Origin: Crocinitomicaceae bacterium
GTDB lineage: Bacteria; Bacteroidota; Bacteroidia; Flavobacteriales_D; Parvicellaceae
Direction: 5' to 3'
Assembly: GCA_002716065.1 (NCBI GenBank)
Contig: PAZE01000038.1
Coordinates: forward strand, 1-64,000
DNA length: 64,000 bases
Below, in pieces: positions 1 to 10,528 of the stretch (positions are counted from its first letter, which is position 1; each line of letters begins with the position of its first letter). The notes under the pieces were generated by a model. The model saw nothing but the letters and a program-made list of their open reading frames with translations. It did no database searches and was not told where the DNA came from. The position numbers were made by a program, and so were the translations under genes.

Positions 1-2
1 TC

Positions 3-707
3 TTATGCCAAGTAAGTCAGCAGCAGCTAAGTAAAGCGCTCTTCCCTATAGGAGAATTACAAAAAGCTGAGGTTAGAAAAATAGCCAAAGAAATTGGCCT
101 TAATACAGCCGATAAAAAAGATTCCCAAGGGCTTTGCTTTATTGGAAAAGTAAAGCTTCCTGTTTTTCTACAACAGCAGCTAGCTCCAAAAGAAGGAAAG
201 GTTATTGAAATACCCGCAGGCTACAACGAATACACTTACAAAGACACCGCAATAGAAACCTTATGCAAGCCTTATAGCCACAAAGAAACTGCTGGTGAAA
301 AAGTAGGTAATCATAACGGTGCTCATTACTATACCATAGGCCAGCGAAAAGGATTAAACATTGGAGGTACTACAGAGCCACTTTTTGTAATAGACACAGA
401 CACCAATAGCAATATCATCTACACAGGTCAAGGAGAAAATCATCCTGGTTTATATAGAAAAGGATTGTTTGTTGCCAGCAAGGACATTCACCAAACAAGA
501 GAGGATCTTGCCCTTAAAAATGGAAAAAGCAAAGCGTTTCTTTGTAGAATACGTTACAGACAAGAGCTCACCAAAGCTACCTTTCACAAAAAAGAGGATG
601 GCATTTATGTAATCTTTGATCAACCACAAAGAGGAATCACTCCTGGGCAGTTCATTGCCTGGTACTTAAAAGACGAGCTTATTGGCTCTGGTGTTATAAA
701 TGGGTAG
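3..707 (+). CDS. mnmA: tRNA-specific 2-thiouridylase MnmA, C-terminal part (5' truncated by window)
   Basis: Frame is open from position 3 (LCQVSQQQLSKALFPIGELQKAEVRKIAKEIGLNTADKKDSQGLCFIGK...), matching the MnmA C-terminal half; the ORF track lists only an internal ATG at 465. Confidence 0.93.
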   Translation, partial: LCQVSQQQLSKALFPIGELQKAEVRKIAKEIGLNTADKKDSQGLCFIGKVKLPVFLQQQLAPKEGKVIEIPAGYNEYTYKDTAIETLCKPYSHKETAGEKVGNHNGAHYYTIGQRKGLNIGGTTEPLFVIDTDTNSNIIYTGQGENHPGLYRKGLFVASKDIHQTREDLALKNGKSKAFLCRIRYRQELTKATFHKKEDGIYVIFDQPQRGITPGQFIAWYLKDELIGSGVING

Positions 708-3700
708 CTATTCTTTTTTCCAGTTGTTAATTATTCCTCTACCTGGAGTATAAGGAACATTATTCTCATCCAAGTAATTTTCTAAATCCTCCACTTGCTT
801 CTGCAAATCGGCAAGCTCTACAATAAGTGAGGTGTAAGAATCACCAGCAGAATCATACAACACCTTATTGGTTTGTGTTGGAGCAGATCTACTTCTCCAC
901 ATGTTCCAAATAATAAGACCTACGCTTCCATAAATGGATTCATTCTGCTCAATATCTCTTTTAGATAATGATGGATCTCCATACAATGAAATGCTTATTT
1001 CATCTGCTTTTTGCTCTAAGGATTTTACCTCCTTAATTTTTGAAATATCTAGGTTAGGATACATCTTAAGAGCAGATTTAACATATTTTACTCTTTCATT
1101 TAAATTGGCAAGCACTTTAGAAGAACCATCAACAGCACGTCTTAGCTTCTCCACCTTAACTTGAAAAGCAAGCGTTTGCCCTTTATCCTCAACTGGAATA
1201 GTCATGTTCTCCAGCCACTTGCAAGTAAAAGGAGTTTTATCAACAAGTAAAGATGCTTCAGCATTCACTACCTTATGCATGGATACGTAGTATTTTCCAG
1301 GAAGAGCTAATGGGCCAGAATTGGCCTCTCCATACCTACCAGGTTCGGAAGATTTTAGCTCAATAGCACTTCTTGGAGACATTCTAAAATCCCAAACAAT
1401 TCGTTGCAAACCTAGTGTTGGATTTTGAATCATTTTTCGAATTTCATCTCCTGCCTCATTGTATATGGTAAAGAGCAAATATGGTTTTTCTTCTCTATCT
1501 TCTTTACGTAAAGTTTCAAGTGAAGGATAAGGAACATCTTCCCCTTTTTTAATGAGCTTAGCTTCAGCTTTTTGTCTTAATTCTTTACTTGTTTGTAAAG
1601 TATCGTTAAAGAAATACGTAATCACAGCTCCAAGAGGTGGATTTTTTGCTGTATAGTGCGATTCTCCCTGAGATCCTTTACCTCGAAGCCCTAACGGCCT
1701 AGAATCAATATACATAAGTGCATCCTTAACAGGATAAATGTGCGCTTTTGATTCTAAAGTTGGTGCAATATTTCGAAGTGGAGAGTAATCATCTAACACG
1801 TAAAACCCTCTACCAAAACTAGCTACCACCAAATCATTTTCTCTTTTTTGTATTTCTAAATCTCTAACGGCTATTGTAGGCAAACCTGCTTTAAGCTGTT
1901 TCCATTCACCTCCACCATCTACAGAAAAAAACACTCCAAACTCAGTACCCACAAAAAGTAAATTTGGATCTATATGATCTTCTGCAACATCATAAACTGA
2001 ACCTCTTTCAGGAAGGTTAGAAGATATAGATTTCCAAGATTCTCCCTTATCATTACTCACCATTAAATAAGGCTTAAAATCTCCTTTTTTATGATTATTA
2101 AACACTGCGTAAACCTTATCTTTACTATGAGATGAAGCTAACAAAGCATTTACATAAGTCATTTCAGGAATTTTCTTAAATGAATCAAATTTTTTCCAGC
2201 TACCACCAGCATCTTCACTAACATGAATTAATCCATCATCACTACCTACATAAATTAAGTCTTCCTGAAGCGGAGATTCATCTAGTGCAACAATGTTACC
2301 AAACATAGTAGTAGATTTATTTTTCATAATAGCATCGGCACTTTGAACTCTACCCATAACAGGCAATTGATTTCGGTCCATATTTCTACTTAAATCACCA
2401 CTAATGCATTTCCAGCTGTCTCCTCTATTATCACTTCTAAAAAGCTTGTTGGCAGCAAAATATAATCGCTTAGCACTATGCGGGCTAATAATAAGCGGTG
2501 CATCCCAATTCCATCGAAGAGCAGACTCCCCTTTTTGAGCCATAGGTTTAATACCCACATTCTCCCCTGTTTGCTTGTCGTATCTAGCCAACCAACCGTA
2601 TTGAGATTGAGAATAAACAATATTTGGATTTTCAGGATCTATAGCTGCTTCAAATCCATCGCCTCCCTTAGTAATGTACCAATCGGAATTCATAATTCCA
2701 TGGTTAGTAGTTGTCCTAGAAGGACCACCCAAACTATTGTTGTCTTGAGTTCCTCCATAAATATTGTAAAAAGGAGTATCGTTATCTAGAGCAACTTTAT
2801 AAAATTGAGTAATGGGCAAGTTGGGTTTATAGTGCCAGTTGGCTGCATGATCCCATGTTTCATAAACACCTCCATCACAACCAACAATCCAATGATTGGT
2901 ATTTAATGGATTAATCCATATACAGTGATTGTCTACATGTTTGCTTTTTTCACCTGTTGCCTTAACGGTTTTCCCACCGTCTTCAGTATGATGCAGCCAA
3001 GTATCCATAAAAAAGACTTTGTCTTTATCCAACGGATCACAAACCACTTCTTGGTAGTAGTTTCCGCTTGTACAATACTTATTTACTTTGTTCCAGCTAG
3101 CTCCTTTATCGGTAGATTTATACAGCCCTTTTTGCTTTTTTTCAGCTTCTACAAGGGCATAAATGTAGTTGGGATTAGCAGGAGAAATATCCATTCCAAT
3201 TCTTCCTTTTATAGCCGATGGCAATCCGTTTGTTAGCGTATCCCATGACGCTCCTCCATTTGTAGACTTATACATTCTAGAACCTGGTCCACCGCCAACA
3301 TAAGTAAATACATGTCTTCTTCTCTGATGGGCAGTTGCGTACATAATGTCAGAATTTGTAGGGTCTATGTGTACTTCGTTAATACCTGTATGCTCATCCA
3401 CCTTTATAGAAAGTTTCCAAGTTTTTCCACCATCAGTAGTTTCATATAATCCTCTTTCACCACCTTTACTCCAAAGAGGTCCGTAAGCAGCTACAAAAAC
3501 ATGGTTTGAATTCGATGGATCTATTACAATCATTCCAATGTGCTCAGAATTCTTAAGCCCCATATTTTTCCAAGATTTACCTCCATCTAAACTTCTATAA
3601 ACTCCATCTCCATAAGCAACACTTCGCTGGTTATTGTTCTCACCAGTACCTACCCAAATAACATTTTCATTAGAAGGATCTATAGCAATACAGCCAATAC

Positions 3701-3986
3701 TGTAAGAGGATTGCCCATCAAATACAGGATGGTAGGTGTTTCCAGAATTAGAAGTTTTCCACACACCACCTGAAGCAACCGCTAAGTAATACTCACTTGT
3801 GTTGTTAGGATTAACGGCAATATCGGCAATTCTACCTGCAGTAAGGGAAGGTCCTATGGACCGAAATTTCAGTCCAGAAAGAGAAGACTTTTGAACTGTA
3901 GATTTTTCTTTTTTATTGTCTTTTTTTCCAGGACTTGGAGACGCTGTAAAAGCTAGTGCAAGGGAAAGGGAAATTATCTTGAGCAT
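708..3986 (-). CDS. Secreted BNR/VPS10-sortilin-like beta-propeller repeat protein ('glycosyl hydrolase' type)
   Basis: Repeated S-x-D-x-G-x-x-W Asp-box motifs (KSTNGGASWDTL, KSTDKGASWNKV, VSNDKGESWKSI, SVDGGGEWKQL). Start MLKIISLSLALAFTASP (signal peptide) preferred over the track start at 4070, which overlaps the next gene. Confidence 0.85.
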   Translation of the reverse strand: MLKIISLSLALAFTASPSPGKKDNKKEKSTVQKSSLSGLKFRSIGPSLTAGRIADIAVNPNNTSEYYLAVASGGVWKTSNSGNTYHPVFDGQSSYSIGCIAIDPSNENVIWVGTGENNNQRSVAYGDGVYRSLDGGKSWKNMGLKNSEHIGMIVIDPSNSNHVFVAAYGPLWSKGGERGLYETTDGGKTWKLSIKVDEHTGINEVHIDPTNSDIMYATAHQRRRHVFTYVGGGPGSRMYKSTNGGASWDTLTNGLPSAIKGRIGMDISPANPNYIYALVEAEKKQKGLYKSTDKGASWNKVNKYCTSGNYYQEVVCDPLDKDKVFFMDTWLHHTEDGGKTVKATGEKSKHVDNHCIWINPLNTNHWIVGCDGGVYETWDHAANWHYKPNLPITQFYKVALDNDTPFYNIYGGTQDNNSLGGPSRTTTNHGIMNSDWYITKGGDGFEAAIDPENPNIVYSQSQYGWLARYDKQTGENVGIKPMAQKGESALRWNWDAPLIISPHSAKRLYFAANKLFRSDNRGDSWKCISGDLSRNMDRNQLPVMGRVQSADAIMKNKSTTMFGNIVALDESPLQEDLIYVGSDDGLIHVSEDAGGSWKKFDSFKKIPEMTYVNALLASSHSKDKVYAVFNNHKKGDFKPYLMVSNDKGESWKSISSNLPERGSVYDVAEDHIDPNLLFVGTEFGVFFSVDGGGEWKQLKAGLPTIAVRDLEIQKRENDLVVASFGRGFYVLDDYSPLRNIAPTLESKAHIYPVKDALMYIDSRPLGLRGKGSQGESHYTAKNPPLGAVITYFFNDTLQTSKELRQKAEAKLIKKGEDVPYPSLETLRKEDREEKPYLLFTIYNEAGDEIRKMIQNPTLGLQRIVWDFRMSPRSAIELKSSEPGRYGEANSGPLALPGKYYVSMHKVVNAEASLLVDKTPFTCKWLENMTIPVEDKGQTLAFQVKVEKLRRAVDGSSKVLANLNERVKYVKSALKMYPNLDISKIKEVKSLEQKADEISISLYGDPSLSKRDIEQNESIYGSVGLIIWNMWRSRSAPTQTNKVLYDSAGDSYTSLIVELADLQKQVEDLENYLDENNVPYTPGRGIINNWKKE

Positions 3987-4032
3987 AATTATTTTTTTTT
4001 GCGTGAATTTACAATTTACTTTGAAATATAGG

Positions 4033-4461
4033 CTACTTAAACATATCGCTTTTTTCAATTGGATAAGCATTCATTGTTGCGATACCTACAGCAAGTAAAA
4101 GATTATCTTGATTATAGATTTTACCTTCTACAACAATTATTCGTTTTCCAGCTTTAAGTATCTTACCAACCCCCTTAAGCCGATCATTTAAAAAAGCGGG
4201 CTGCAGAAAGTTTAATTTCATCTCAACAGTAGAAACCAAATTTCCATTTTTTGATGCTTCCTCTAAAGCAGCTACACCAACAACACCATCCATCATAGCA
4301 GCTAGTAGTCCACCATGAGCAGCAGTTTTAGTAGCAAGGTGTTTTTCAGTAATGGTAACATCGTAGATAATATCTCCAGTAGCATCTAATCGATACTGCA
4401 TATCTAAGAGCTTTCCAAACTTATTGGTTTGAGAATACTTTTTTACAATTTCTTCATTCAT
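4033..4461 (-). CDS. PaaI-like hotdog-fold thioesterase
   Basis: 142 aa; HGGLLAAMMDGVVGVAA and KLNFLQPAFLNDRLKGVGKILKAGKRIIVVEGKIY typical of the PaaI thioesterase family. Confidence 0.8.
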   Translation of the reverse strand: MNEEIVKKYSQTNKFGKLLDMQYRLDATGDIIYDVTITEKHLATKTAAHGGLLAAMMDGVVGVAALEEASKNGNLVSTVEMKLNFLQPAFLNDRLKGVGKILKAGKRIIVVEGKIYNQDNLLLAVGIATMNAYPIEKSDMFK

Positions 4462-4518
4462 ACTTGCAAATTAAACGAATAATTTAATTTATAGATAAGT
4501 TAATCACTACCAAATAAT

Positions 4519-4526
4519 TATATTTG
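4519..4526 (+). promoter_or_regulatory. Candidate Bacteroidota -7 box (TATATTTG) upstream of thrS
   Basis: Exact TAnnTTTG about 20 nt upstream of the thrS ATG; no -33 TTTG verified. Confidence 0.4.
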
Positions 4527-4545
4527 CCCACCTAATTAACCAACA

Positions 4546-6492
4546 ATGATTAAAGTTACGTTACCGGATGGTTCAGTAAGAGAAATGGAAAAAGGTTCAT
4601 CTTCTTTAGATGTTGCCAAAAGCATAAGTGAAGGATTGGCAAGGAATGTGCTTGCAGCAGAAGTAGATGGTGAGGTATGGGATCTTACTAGAAACCTTGA
4701 AAAAGACGTAAACCTAAAGCTACTTTCGTTCAATGACAAAGAAGGTAAATCTACCCTATGGCACAGCTCAGCCCACTTAATGGCTGAAGCGTTAGAGTTT
4801 TTCTACCCTGGAATAAAACTAGCAATTGGCCCCCCTATTGAGAATGGCTTTTATTACGATGTTGACTTTGGAGATTATGAAATATCTGAAAAAGACTTTC
4901 CTAAAATAGAACAAAAAATTCTTGAACTTGCTAGAGAGAAAAATCAATACATAAGAGAAGAAATTTCGAAAAAAGAGGCTATCGATTATTTCACTAAAAA
5001 GCAAGATCAGTATAAACTTGAATTATTGGAAAACCTTGAAGATGGCAACATTACATTCTACAAGCAAGGCAACTTTACCGATTTATGCCGTGGTCCTCAT
5101 ATTCCACATACTGGCTTTATAAAGGCAGTTAAATTAATGAACATTGCTGGTGCCTACTGGAGAGGAGATGAAAACAATAAGCAATTAACACGAATTTATG
5201 GTGTAAGCTTCTTAAAAAACAAAGAGCTTACCCAGCATCTTCATTTGTTAGAAGAAGCTAAAAAAAGAGACCATAGAAAGCTGGGGAAAGAATTAGAGCT
5301 ATTTACTTTTTCTGAAAGAGTTGGACTTGGACTTCCGCTATGGCTTCCTAAAGGAGCGGCCCTTAGAGAAAGGTTGATAGATTTTATGAAAAAGGCTCAA
5401 ACCGCTTCTGGATATTTACCTGTGGCATCTCCTCACATTGGACACAAAGATTTGTATGTTTGCTCTGGACATTACGACAAATATGGAGAAGATTCTTTTC
5501 AGGCCATAAACACTCCTAACGAAGGTGAGGAATTCCTATTAAAACCCATGAATTGCCCACATCACTGTGAGGTATTTAAAGCTTCTCCTAAATCTTACAA
5601 GGATCTTCCAGTAAGGTATGCAGAGTTCGGAACGGTATACAGATACGAACAAAGTGGTGAGCTTCATGGTTTAACTCGAGTAAGAGGCTTTACTCAAGAT
5701 GATGCTCATATATTTTGCAGACCAGATCAGCTAGAAGATGAATTTAAAAAAGTAATTGATCTAGTATTGTATGTATTTAAGGCGCTAGATTTTAAAGACT
5801 TTGTGGTACAAGTTTCTTTAAGAGACAAAGAAAACACCGATAAATATATTGGCGCTGAAGAAAATTGGGAAAAAGCTGAAGCTGCAATTCTAAAAACCGC
5901 ATCAGAGAAAAATTTAGAAACAGTTGTTGAATATGGAGAGGCAGCTTTTTATGGTCCAAAGCTAGATTTCATGGTTAAAGATGCACTTGGAAGAAGCTGG
6001 CAGTTAGGAACCATTCAAGTAGATTACAACCTACCAGAAAGATTTGAATTAGAGTATACTGGTGCTGATAATCAAAAACATAGACCTGTAATGATTCACC
6101 GTGCACCCTTTGGTTCATTGGAAAGATTTATAGCTGTTCTTATTGAGCATACTGCTGGAAAATTTCCACTATGGTTAAATCCAGAGCAATTTACTGTTCT
6201 TCCAATTAGTGAAAAATACAATGAATATGGAAGAGAAATTTTGAATGTGCTAAAAAATTACGATATTCGCGGTCTTGTTGACGAGAGAAACGAAAAAATT
6301 GGCAGAAAAATTAGGGATGCTGAAGTAAATAAAATCCCTTTTATGCTGATAATTGGTGATAAAGAAGCCAGTGAAAATAAAGTTTCTATTCGAAGACAAG
6401 GACATGGTGATTTAGGCACATTTTCTGTAGAGGAATTTGCAAAAATTATCAATCAAGAAATTGAAGAAAAATTACTTCAATTTGAGAATTAA
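4546..6492 (+). CDS. thrS: Threonyl-tRNA synthetase
   Basis: TGS domain start; class II motifs ([47 protein letters not shown]). Confidence 0.98.
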   Translation: MIKVTLPDGSVREMEKGSSSLDVAKSISEGLARNVLAAEVDGEVWDLTRNLEKDVNLKLLSFNDKEGKSTLWHSSAHLMAEALEFFYPGIKLAIGPPIENGFYYDVDFGDYEISEKDFPKIEQKILELAREKNQYIREEISKKEAIDYFTKKQDQYKLELLENLEDGNITFYKQGNFTDLCRGPHIPHTGFIKAVKLMNIAGAYWRGDENNKQLTRIYGVSFLKNKELTQHLHLLEEAKKRDHRKLGKELELFTFSERVGLGLPLWLPKGAALRERLIDFMKKAQTASGYLPVASPHIGHKDLYVCSGHYDKYGEDSFQAINTPNEGEEFLLKPMNCPHHCEVFKASPKSYKDLPVRYAEFGTVYRYEQSGELHGLTRVRGFTQDDAHIFCRPDQLEDEFKKVIDLVLYVFKALDFKDFVVQVSLRDKENTDKYIGAEENWEKAEAAILKTASEKNLETVVEYGEAAFYGPKLDFMVKDALGRSWQLGTIQVDYNLPERFELEYTGADNQKHRPVMIHRAPFGSLERFIAVLIEHTAGKFPLWLNPEQFTVLPISEKYNEYGREILNVLKNYDIRGLVDERNEKIGRKIRDAEVNKIPFMLIIGDKEASENKVSIRRQGHGDLGTFSVEEFAKIINQEIEEKLLQFEN

Positions 6493-6515
6493 AGTTGAAC
6501 TAAAATAAATAGAGA

Positions 6516-7061
6516 ATTAGACCAAGAAGACCAAGAGGTGGAAGAGTTTTTAAAGAAGACCCACACCGAATAAATGAAAGAATCAGAGTTCCTGAAGTAC
6601 GAGTTGTCGGTGAAGGAATTCAACAAGGTGTATACCCAGTTACTAAAGCCATTCAAATGGCCGAAGAGCTAGAGCTAGATCTTGTAGAAATTTCACCAAA
6701 TGCAAAGCCTCCAGTTTGTAAAATTATAGATTACAAAAAGTTTCTTTATGAACAAAAAAAGAGACAGAAGGAATTAAAGGCAAAGCAATCTAAAATCGTT
6801 ATTAAGGAAATCAGATTTGGTCCAAATACAGACGACCATGACTTTCAATTTAAATTAAACCATGCTAAAAAGTTCCTTTCAGAAGGTTCTAAGCTTAAAG
6901 CGTTTGTTTTCTTTAAAGGTAGGTCTATAGTTTTTAAAGATAGAGGAGAAATATTATTGTTAAAATTCGCTCAAGAATTGGAAGAATATGGTGTAGTAGA
7001 AACCATGCCTGACCTTCAAGGGAAGAAAATGACAATGATAATTAATCCTAAAAAGAAATAA
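6516..7061 (+). CDS. infC: Translation initiation factor IF-3, probable ATT start
   Basis: In-frame homology upstream of the track start at 6657: (I)[63 protein letters not shown] stop at 6510-6512 and no ATG/GTG/TTG between it and the conserved N-domain; ATT at 6516. Confidence 0.9.
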   Translation: MRPRRPRGGRVFKEDPHRINERIRVPEVRVVGEGIQQGVYPVTKAIQMAEELELDLVEISPNAKPPVCKIIDYKKFLYEQKKRQKELKAKQSKIVIKEIRFGPNTDDHDFQFKLNHAKKFLSEGSKLKAFVFFKGRSIVFKDRGEILLLKFAQELEEYGVVETMPDLQGKKMTMIINPKKK

Positions 7062-7089
7062 AGGTAATAACAACACAATACATAAAGCA

Positions 7090-7284
7090 ATGCCTAAAAT
7101 GAAAACCAATTCCAGTGCCAAGAAAAGATTTAAATTTACTGGCTCAGGAAAAATTAAAAGAAAACACGCTTTCAAAAGTCATATATTGACTAAGAAAGCT
7201 ACCAAACGAAAAAGAAACCTGACTAAAGCAACATTAGTTCATAAGTCAGATTTAAAGAATATTAAAGCACAACTTTGTGCCTAA
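7090..7284 (+). CDS. rpmI: 50S ribosomal protein L35
   Basis: [36 protein letters not shown], 64 aa; infC-rpmI-rplT order. Confidence 0.97.
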   Translation: MPKMKTNSSAKKRFKFTGSGKIKRKHAFKSHILTKKATKRKRNLTKATLVHKSDLKNIKAQLCA

Positions 7285-7377
7285 CCTATTCTTTGGTTAT
7301 TAAATGTTAAACCCGGTAAATAGTCAAAATAGAGAAGATTAGAATAACTAACACTACTTACCAAAAAACTAAAAATT

Positions 7378-7722
7378 ATGCCTAGATCAGTAAACAGTGT
7401 AGCCGCAAAAGCAAGAAGAAAAAAAGTAATTAAGCTTGCTAAAGGTTACTTCGGAAGAAGAAAAAACGTACATACAGTAGCAAAAAATGCTGTAGATAAA
7501 GGTCTTCAGTACGCATACAGAGACAGAAGACAGAAAAAGAGAAATTTCAGAGCTCTATGGATTCAAAGAATCAATGCTGCAGCCAGATTACATGGAATGA
7601 GCTATTCAGAATTTATGGGTAAAGTAAATGCAAAAGGGATTGAGTTAAATAGAAAAACTCTTGCAGATTTAGCAATGAATCATCCAGATGCATTTAAAGC
7701 AGTAGTTGACTCATTGAAATAA
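7378..7722 (+). CDS. rplT: 50S ribosomal protein L20
   Basis: [39 protein letters not shown], 114 aa. Confidence 0.98.
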   Translation: MPRSVNSVAAKARRKKVIKLAKGYFGRRKNVHTVAKNAVDKGLQYAYRDRRQKKRNFRALWIQRINAAARLHGMSYSEFMGKVNAKGIELNRKTLADLAMNHPDAFKAVVDSLK

Positions 7723-7742
7723 ATATAAAATTGTTGTTATTA

Positions 7743-9005
7743 CTATAGGGGACCTCGGTCCCCTATTTTTTTATCTATATTTCTAAAACTTTCAAGAGCT
7801 TCTAAAATAGATGACGATTTTTGATAGCCCATTCGATGTAAAAGATGGTTGGAATTTATTAAAAGATCACTATCTGCAACATGGTATTCTTTAATGTGAT
7901 GAATGCATTTTAACATCCAAAAAGGATCAAAAACCTGAAAAAAACGATTGGTAAAAGTTTTAGGTGAAGATGTATTTGAGATAACATTCTTTATTTTCAA
8001 ATTCCAATGTTTTTCATCAATAAAAGATTGCATAAACGGATGAAAAAAAGAATAGCTCAATTCTTTTTTAATTAAGATATTTTCGACCCATTGCTTAAGA
8101 ATACAAAAAATTGAAAAATCATAGGTAATAGATAAATCCTTAGAACAGTTAATGGCCTCTAAAATAGCCCTACCTGTTCCAAAAGGTACTCTATCAGAAA
8201 TTCTTGGAGATGGAATTACTGTGGTAGTATTAATTTCTGTGTAATTTCCCAAAGCAATAATTTTATTGATAAAATAGAAATCCTCACCTGCCTTTCTTTT
8301 ATTCATCCCTCCTTGCTTTGCATAAGCAGAAGCTTTAACCACCATTGAACTTCCAACGGTATGAAAAGCATAAGGAAAACCACAAAAAGACAAACAATTT
8401 TTATAGTACCTAAGATGTGTTTCATATAAAGCAATTCCTTGATATTCTGCATTAGAAAAGTTATTTCCAGAAAGAGGGTGCTCAAAATAAACAGAAGCCC
8501 CATTAAAAGAGCTAGCATTAAGTTTAGAATAAATTGCTGTAAAATAATCTTTAGATGCTAAGGTATCTGCATCAAAACAACAAATAACACCATCGTAATT
8601 TACCTCCATGAATCGTTTTAAAGACTCATCCATACCAATTTTTCTTGCCCAACCAACACCAGCATATTTAGGATCCATATCAGCCGCATAAATAACATGT
8701 ATACTTAAATTTTCTTTTGATTGAAGAAGTTTGACATCTCTTAAGTTTTGCTTACTTAGATCAATTACAGAAGATGGTGCATTAGAAGGGTGATTTACAA
8801 CAACAATAAGCTCAACAGCACAATCTTCAGGAATTTCACAACTTAATAAAGAATGAATAGAATCAATTAAGTCAGGCTCATTAAAACTTGGAATTACAAC
8901 GGATAATTTAAGCTTCTCATTCGGAGATATATCAATAGAGGATTCAGCGGATTGAAATCTATTAAAATAAGTTTCACCTATGGAGATAAACGATTTTTTT
9001 CCCAT
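7743..9005 (-). CDS. Glycosyltransferase family 2
   Basis: LSVVIPSFNEPDLIDSIHSLL and CFDADTLASKDYF (DxD-like); GT-A GT2 fold. Confidence 0.75.
   Translation of the reverse strand: MGKKSFISIGETYFNRFQSAESSIDISPNEKLKLSVVIPSFNEPDLIDSIHSLLSCEIPEDCAVELIVVVNHPSNAPSSVIDLSKQNLRDVKLLQSKENLSIHVIYAADMDPKYAGVGWARKIGMDESLKRFMEVNYDGVICCFDADTLASKDYFTAIYSKLNASSFNGASVYFEHPLSGNNFSNAEYQGIALYETHLRYYKNCLSFCGFPYAFHTVGSSMVVKASAYAKQGGMNKRKAGEDFYFINKIIALGNYTEINTTTVIPSPRISDRVPFGTGRAILEAINCSKDLSITYDFSIFCILKQWVENILIKKELSYSFFHPFMQSFIDEKHWNLKIKNVISNTSSPKTFTNRFFQVFDPFWMLKCIHHIKEYHVADSDLLINSNHLLHRMGYQKSSSILEALESFRNIDKKIGDRGPL
7745..7773 (+). terminator. Rho-independent terminator of the infC-rpmI-rplT operon
   Basis: ATAGGGGACC-TC-GGTCCCCTAT perfect stem followed by a T run, 22 bp after the rplT stop. 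Confidence 0.92.
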
Positions 9006-9634
9006 TGGTTGTTAACTTTTCTATATACAATTCGATCGTGTAAACGGCTTGGTCTACCCTGCCAAAATTCAATTTCAAAAGGAATTAAACGATATCCACC
9101 CCAATGATTTGGCCTAGTTACCTGTTTACCTTCAAATTGTTTAGTAAACTCATTTAAACGATCAATAAGCTGGTTTCTATCTTTTAAAATACTGCTTTGA
9201 TTAGAAGCCCATGCTCCCAACTGACTTTCTCTAGGTCTTGCATTAAAATATGCATCTGAAATTTCAGAAGATACTTTCTCAATTGTCCCTTTAATTTGAA
9301 TTTGACGTTCAAGCTCACCCCAAAAAATAGTAAATGAACCTAAGTTGTTTTGTTTAATATTTTTAGCCTTTGTTGAGTTATAGTTGGTGTAAAAAACAAA
9401 AGAATCTTCAATAATATCTCTGATATACACCATTCTTGAAGATGGTTGCCCATGACTATCTACAGTAGATACACAAGCAGCATATGGATCTAGCACACTG
9501 GCCTTAACAGCCTCATTAAACCACTTAGCGTATTGTATAAAAGGGTTGTTGTCTGATTGAGACTCATCAAATGGTTGATCTGAAAAATCTCTTCTTACAG
9601 AATTCATGTGTTTTTTAACATCTTGTAAACCCAT
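8978..9634 (-). CDS. pdxH: Pyridoxamine 5'-phosphate oxidase
   Basis: 218 aa; SSRMVYIRDI, ARPRESQLGAWASNQSS, PNHWGGYRLIPFEIEFWQGRPSRLHDRI. Confidence 0.95.
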   Translation of the reverse strand: MGLQDVKKHMNSVRRDFSDQPFDESQSDNNPFIQYAKWFNEAVKASVLDPYAACVSTVDSHGQPSSRMVYIRDIIEDSFVFYTNYNSTKAKNIKQNNLGSFTIFWGELERQIQIKGTIEKVSSEISDAYFNARPRESQLGAWASNQSSILKDRNQLIDRLNEFTKQFEGKQVTRPNHWGGYRLIPFEIEFWQGRPSRLHDRIVYRKVNNQWEKNRLSP

Positions 9635-9638
9635 ATTT

Positions 9639-9646
9639 CAAAAATA
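9639..9646 (-). promoter_or_regulatory. Candidate Bacteroidota -7 box (TATTTTTG) upstream of pdxH
   Basis: Reverse complement of CAAAAATA fits TAnnTTTG, immediately upstream of the pdxH ATG. Confidence 0.35.
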
Positions 9647-9726
9647 ATCATTATCAATAAAGTAAAGGTAACTACTCAACTGCTAAATTGACTAAAAGGT
9701 TCAACAATTTAGTTTACTTTAGAAGC

Positions 9727-10497
9727 ATGATTGGAAATCAAAAAAATGTTCTAGGAATTATACCCGCAAGATATAACTCTTCACGTCTTAAAGGTAAACC
9801 GCTTGCTTTAATTGATGAAAAGCCAATGATTCAGCATGTCTACGAAAGGGCAAGTAAAGTTTTAAATCATGTAGTTGTTGCCACCGATGATAATCGTATT
9901 GCCGATTGTGTAAAAGAATTTGGGGGTCAAGTTCAAATGACCAGTCCAAATCATCAAACAGGAACCAATAGGTGTTTAGAAGCCTATTTGAACTGGCAAA
10001 AAGAACATACCACAACCCCCTCAGTTATCCTAAACATTCAAGGAGATGAACCACTTTTAAATGAAGATCATCTCATCAAAATAATTAATTGTTTTAACGA
10101 CACTCAAACAACCATAGCTTCTTTAGCATTGATTTTAACTGAAAAAGACCAACTAAATCCTGGAAATGTATATTTAGTAAAGGACAAAAATGAAAACGCT
10201 ATTTACTTTAGCCGAAACCCTATACCATTTTTAAGAGACATTGAACCAAAAAAATGGACACAACATCATACCTTTTTTCAGCACATTGGGTTGTATGGAT
10301 TTACCGTTGACGCATTGGTAAAATTTTGTTCTTTGCCGGAAGCAGAATTGGAGAAAAAAGAAAAATTAGAGCAACTTCGTTGGCTAGAAAACGGAGAGAA
10401 AATAAAAATTGCAGTTACCAATCAGCTTAGCCATCCTGTAGATACAATTGATGATTTGAATAAAGTTCGTGAACTTTTTAAATCAAAAGAAAAATAA
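9727..10497 (+). CDS. kdsB: 3-deoxy-manno-octulosonate (Kdo) cytidylyltransferase
   Basis: NVLGIIPARYNSSRLKGKPLALI, NIQGDEPLL, FQHIGLYGF; ATG 9727 preferred over 9688. Confidence 0.94.
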   Translation: MIGNQKNVLGIIPARYNSSRLKGKPLALIDEKPMIQHVYERASKVLNHVVVATDDNRIADCVKEFGGQVQMTSPNHQTGTNRCLEAYLNWQKEHTTTPSVILNIQGDEPLLNEDHLIKIINCFNDTQTTIASLALILTEKDQLNPGNVYLVKDKNENAIYFSRNPIPFLRDIEPKKWTQHHTFFQHIGLYGFTVDALVKFCSLPEAELEKKEKLEQLRWLENGEKIKIAVTNQLSHPVDTIDDLNKVRELFKSKEK

Positions 10498-10504
10498 GAA
10501 TCTC

Positions 10505-10512
10505 TATTTTTG
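10505..10512 (+). promoter_or_regulatory. Candidate -7 box (TATTTTTG) upstream of the SIS isomerase
   Basis: Exact TAnnTTTG between kdsB stop and the TTG start. Confidence 0.3.
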
Positions 10513-10528
10513 CCTAAAATCAACAACC

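Noticed and set aside
2478-3236. Plus-strand ORFs 2478..2789 and 2925..3236 (103 aa each) antisense to the BNR protein
   Set aside because: Fully inside a clear Asp-box repeat CDS on the other strand; translations have no recognisable features and look like mirror ORFs.
7285-7377. Possible L20-leader-like autoregulatory RNA between rpmI and rplT
   Set aside because: No convincing stem pairing found by eye; would need covariance-model search.
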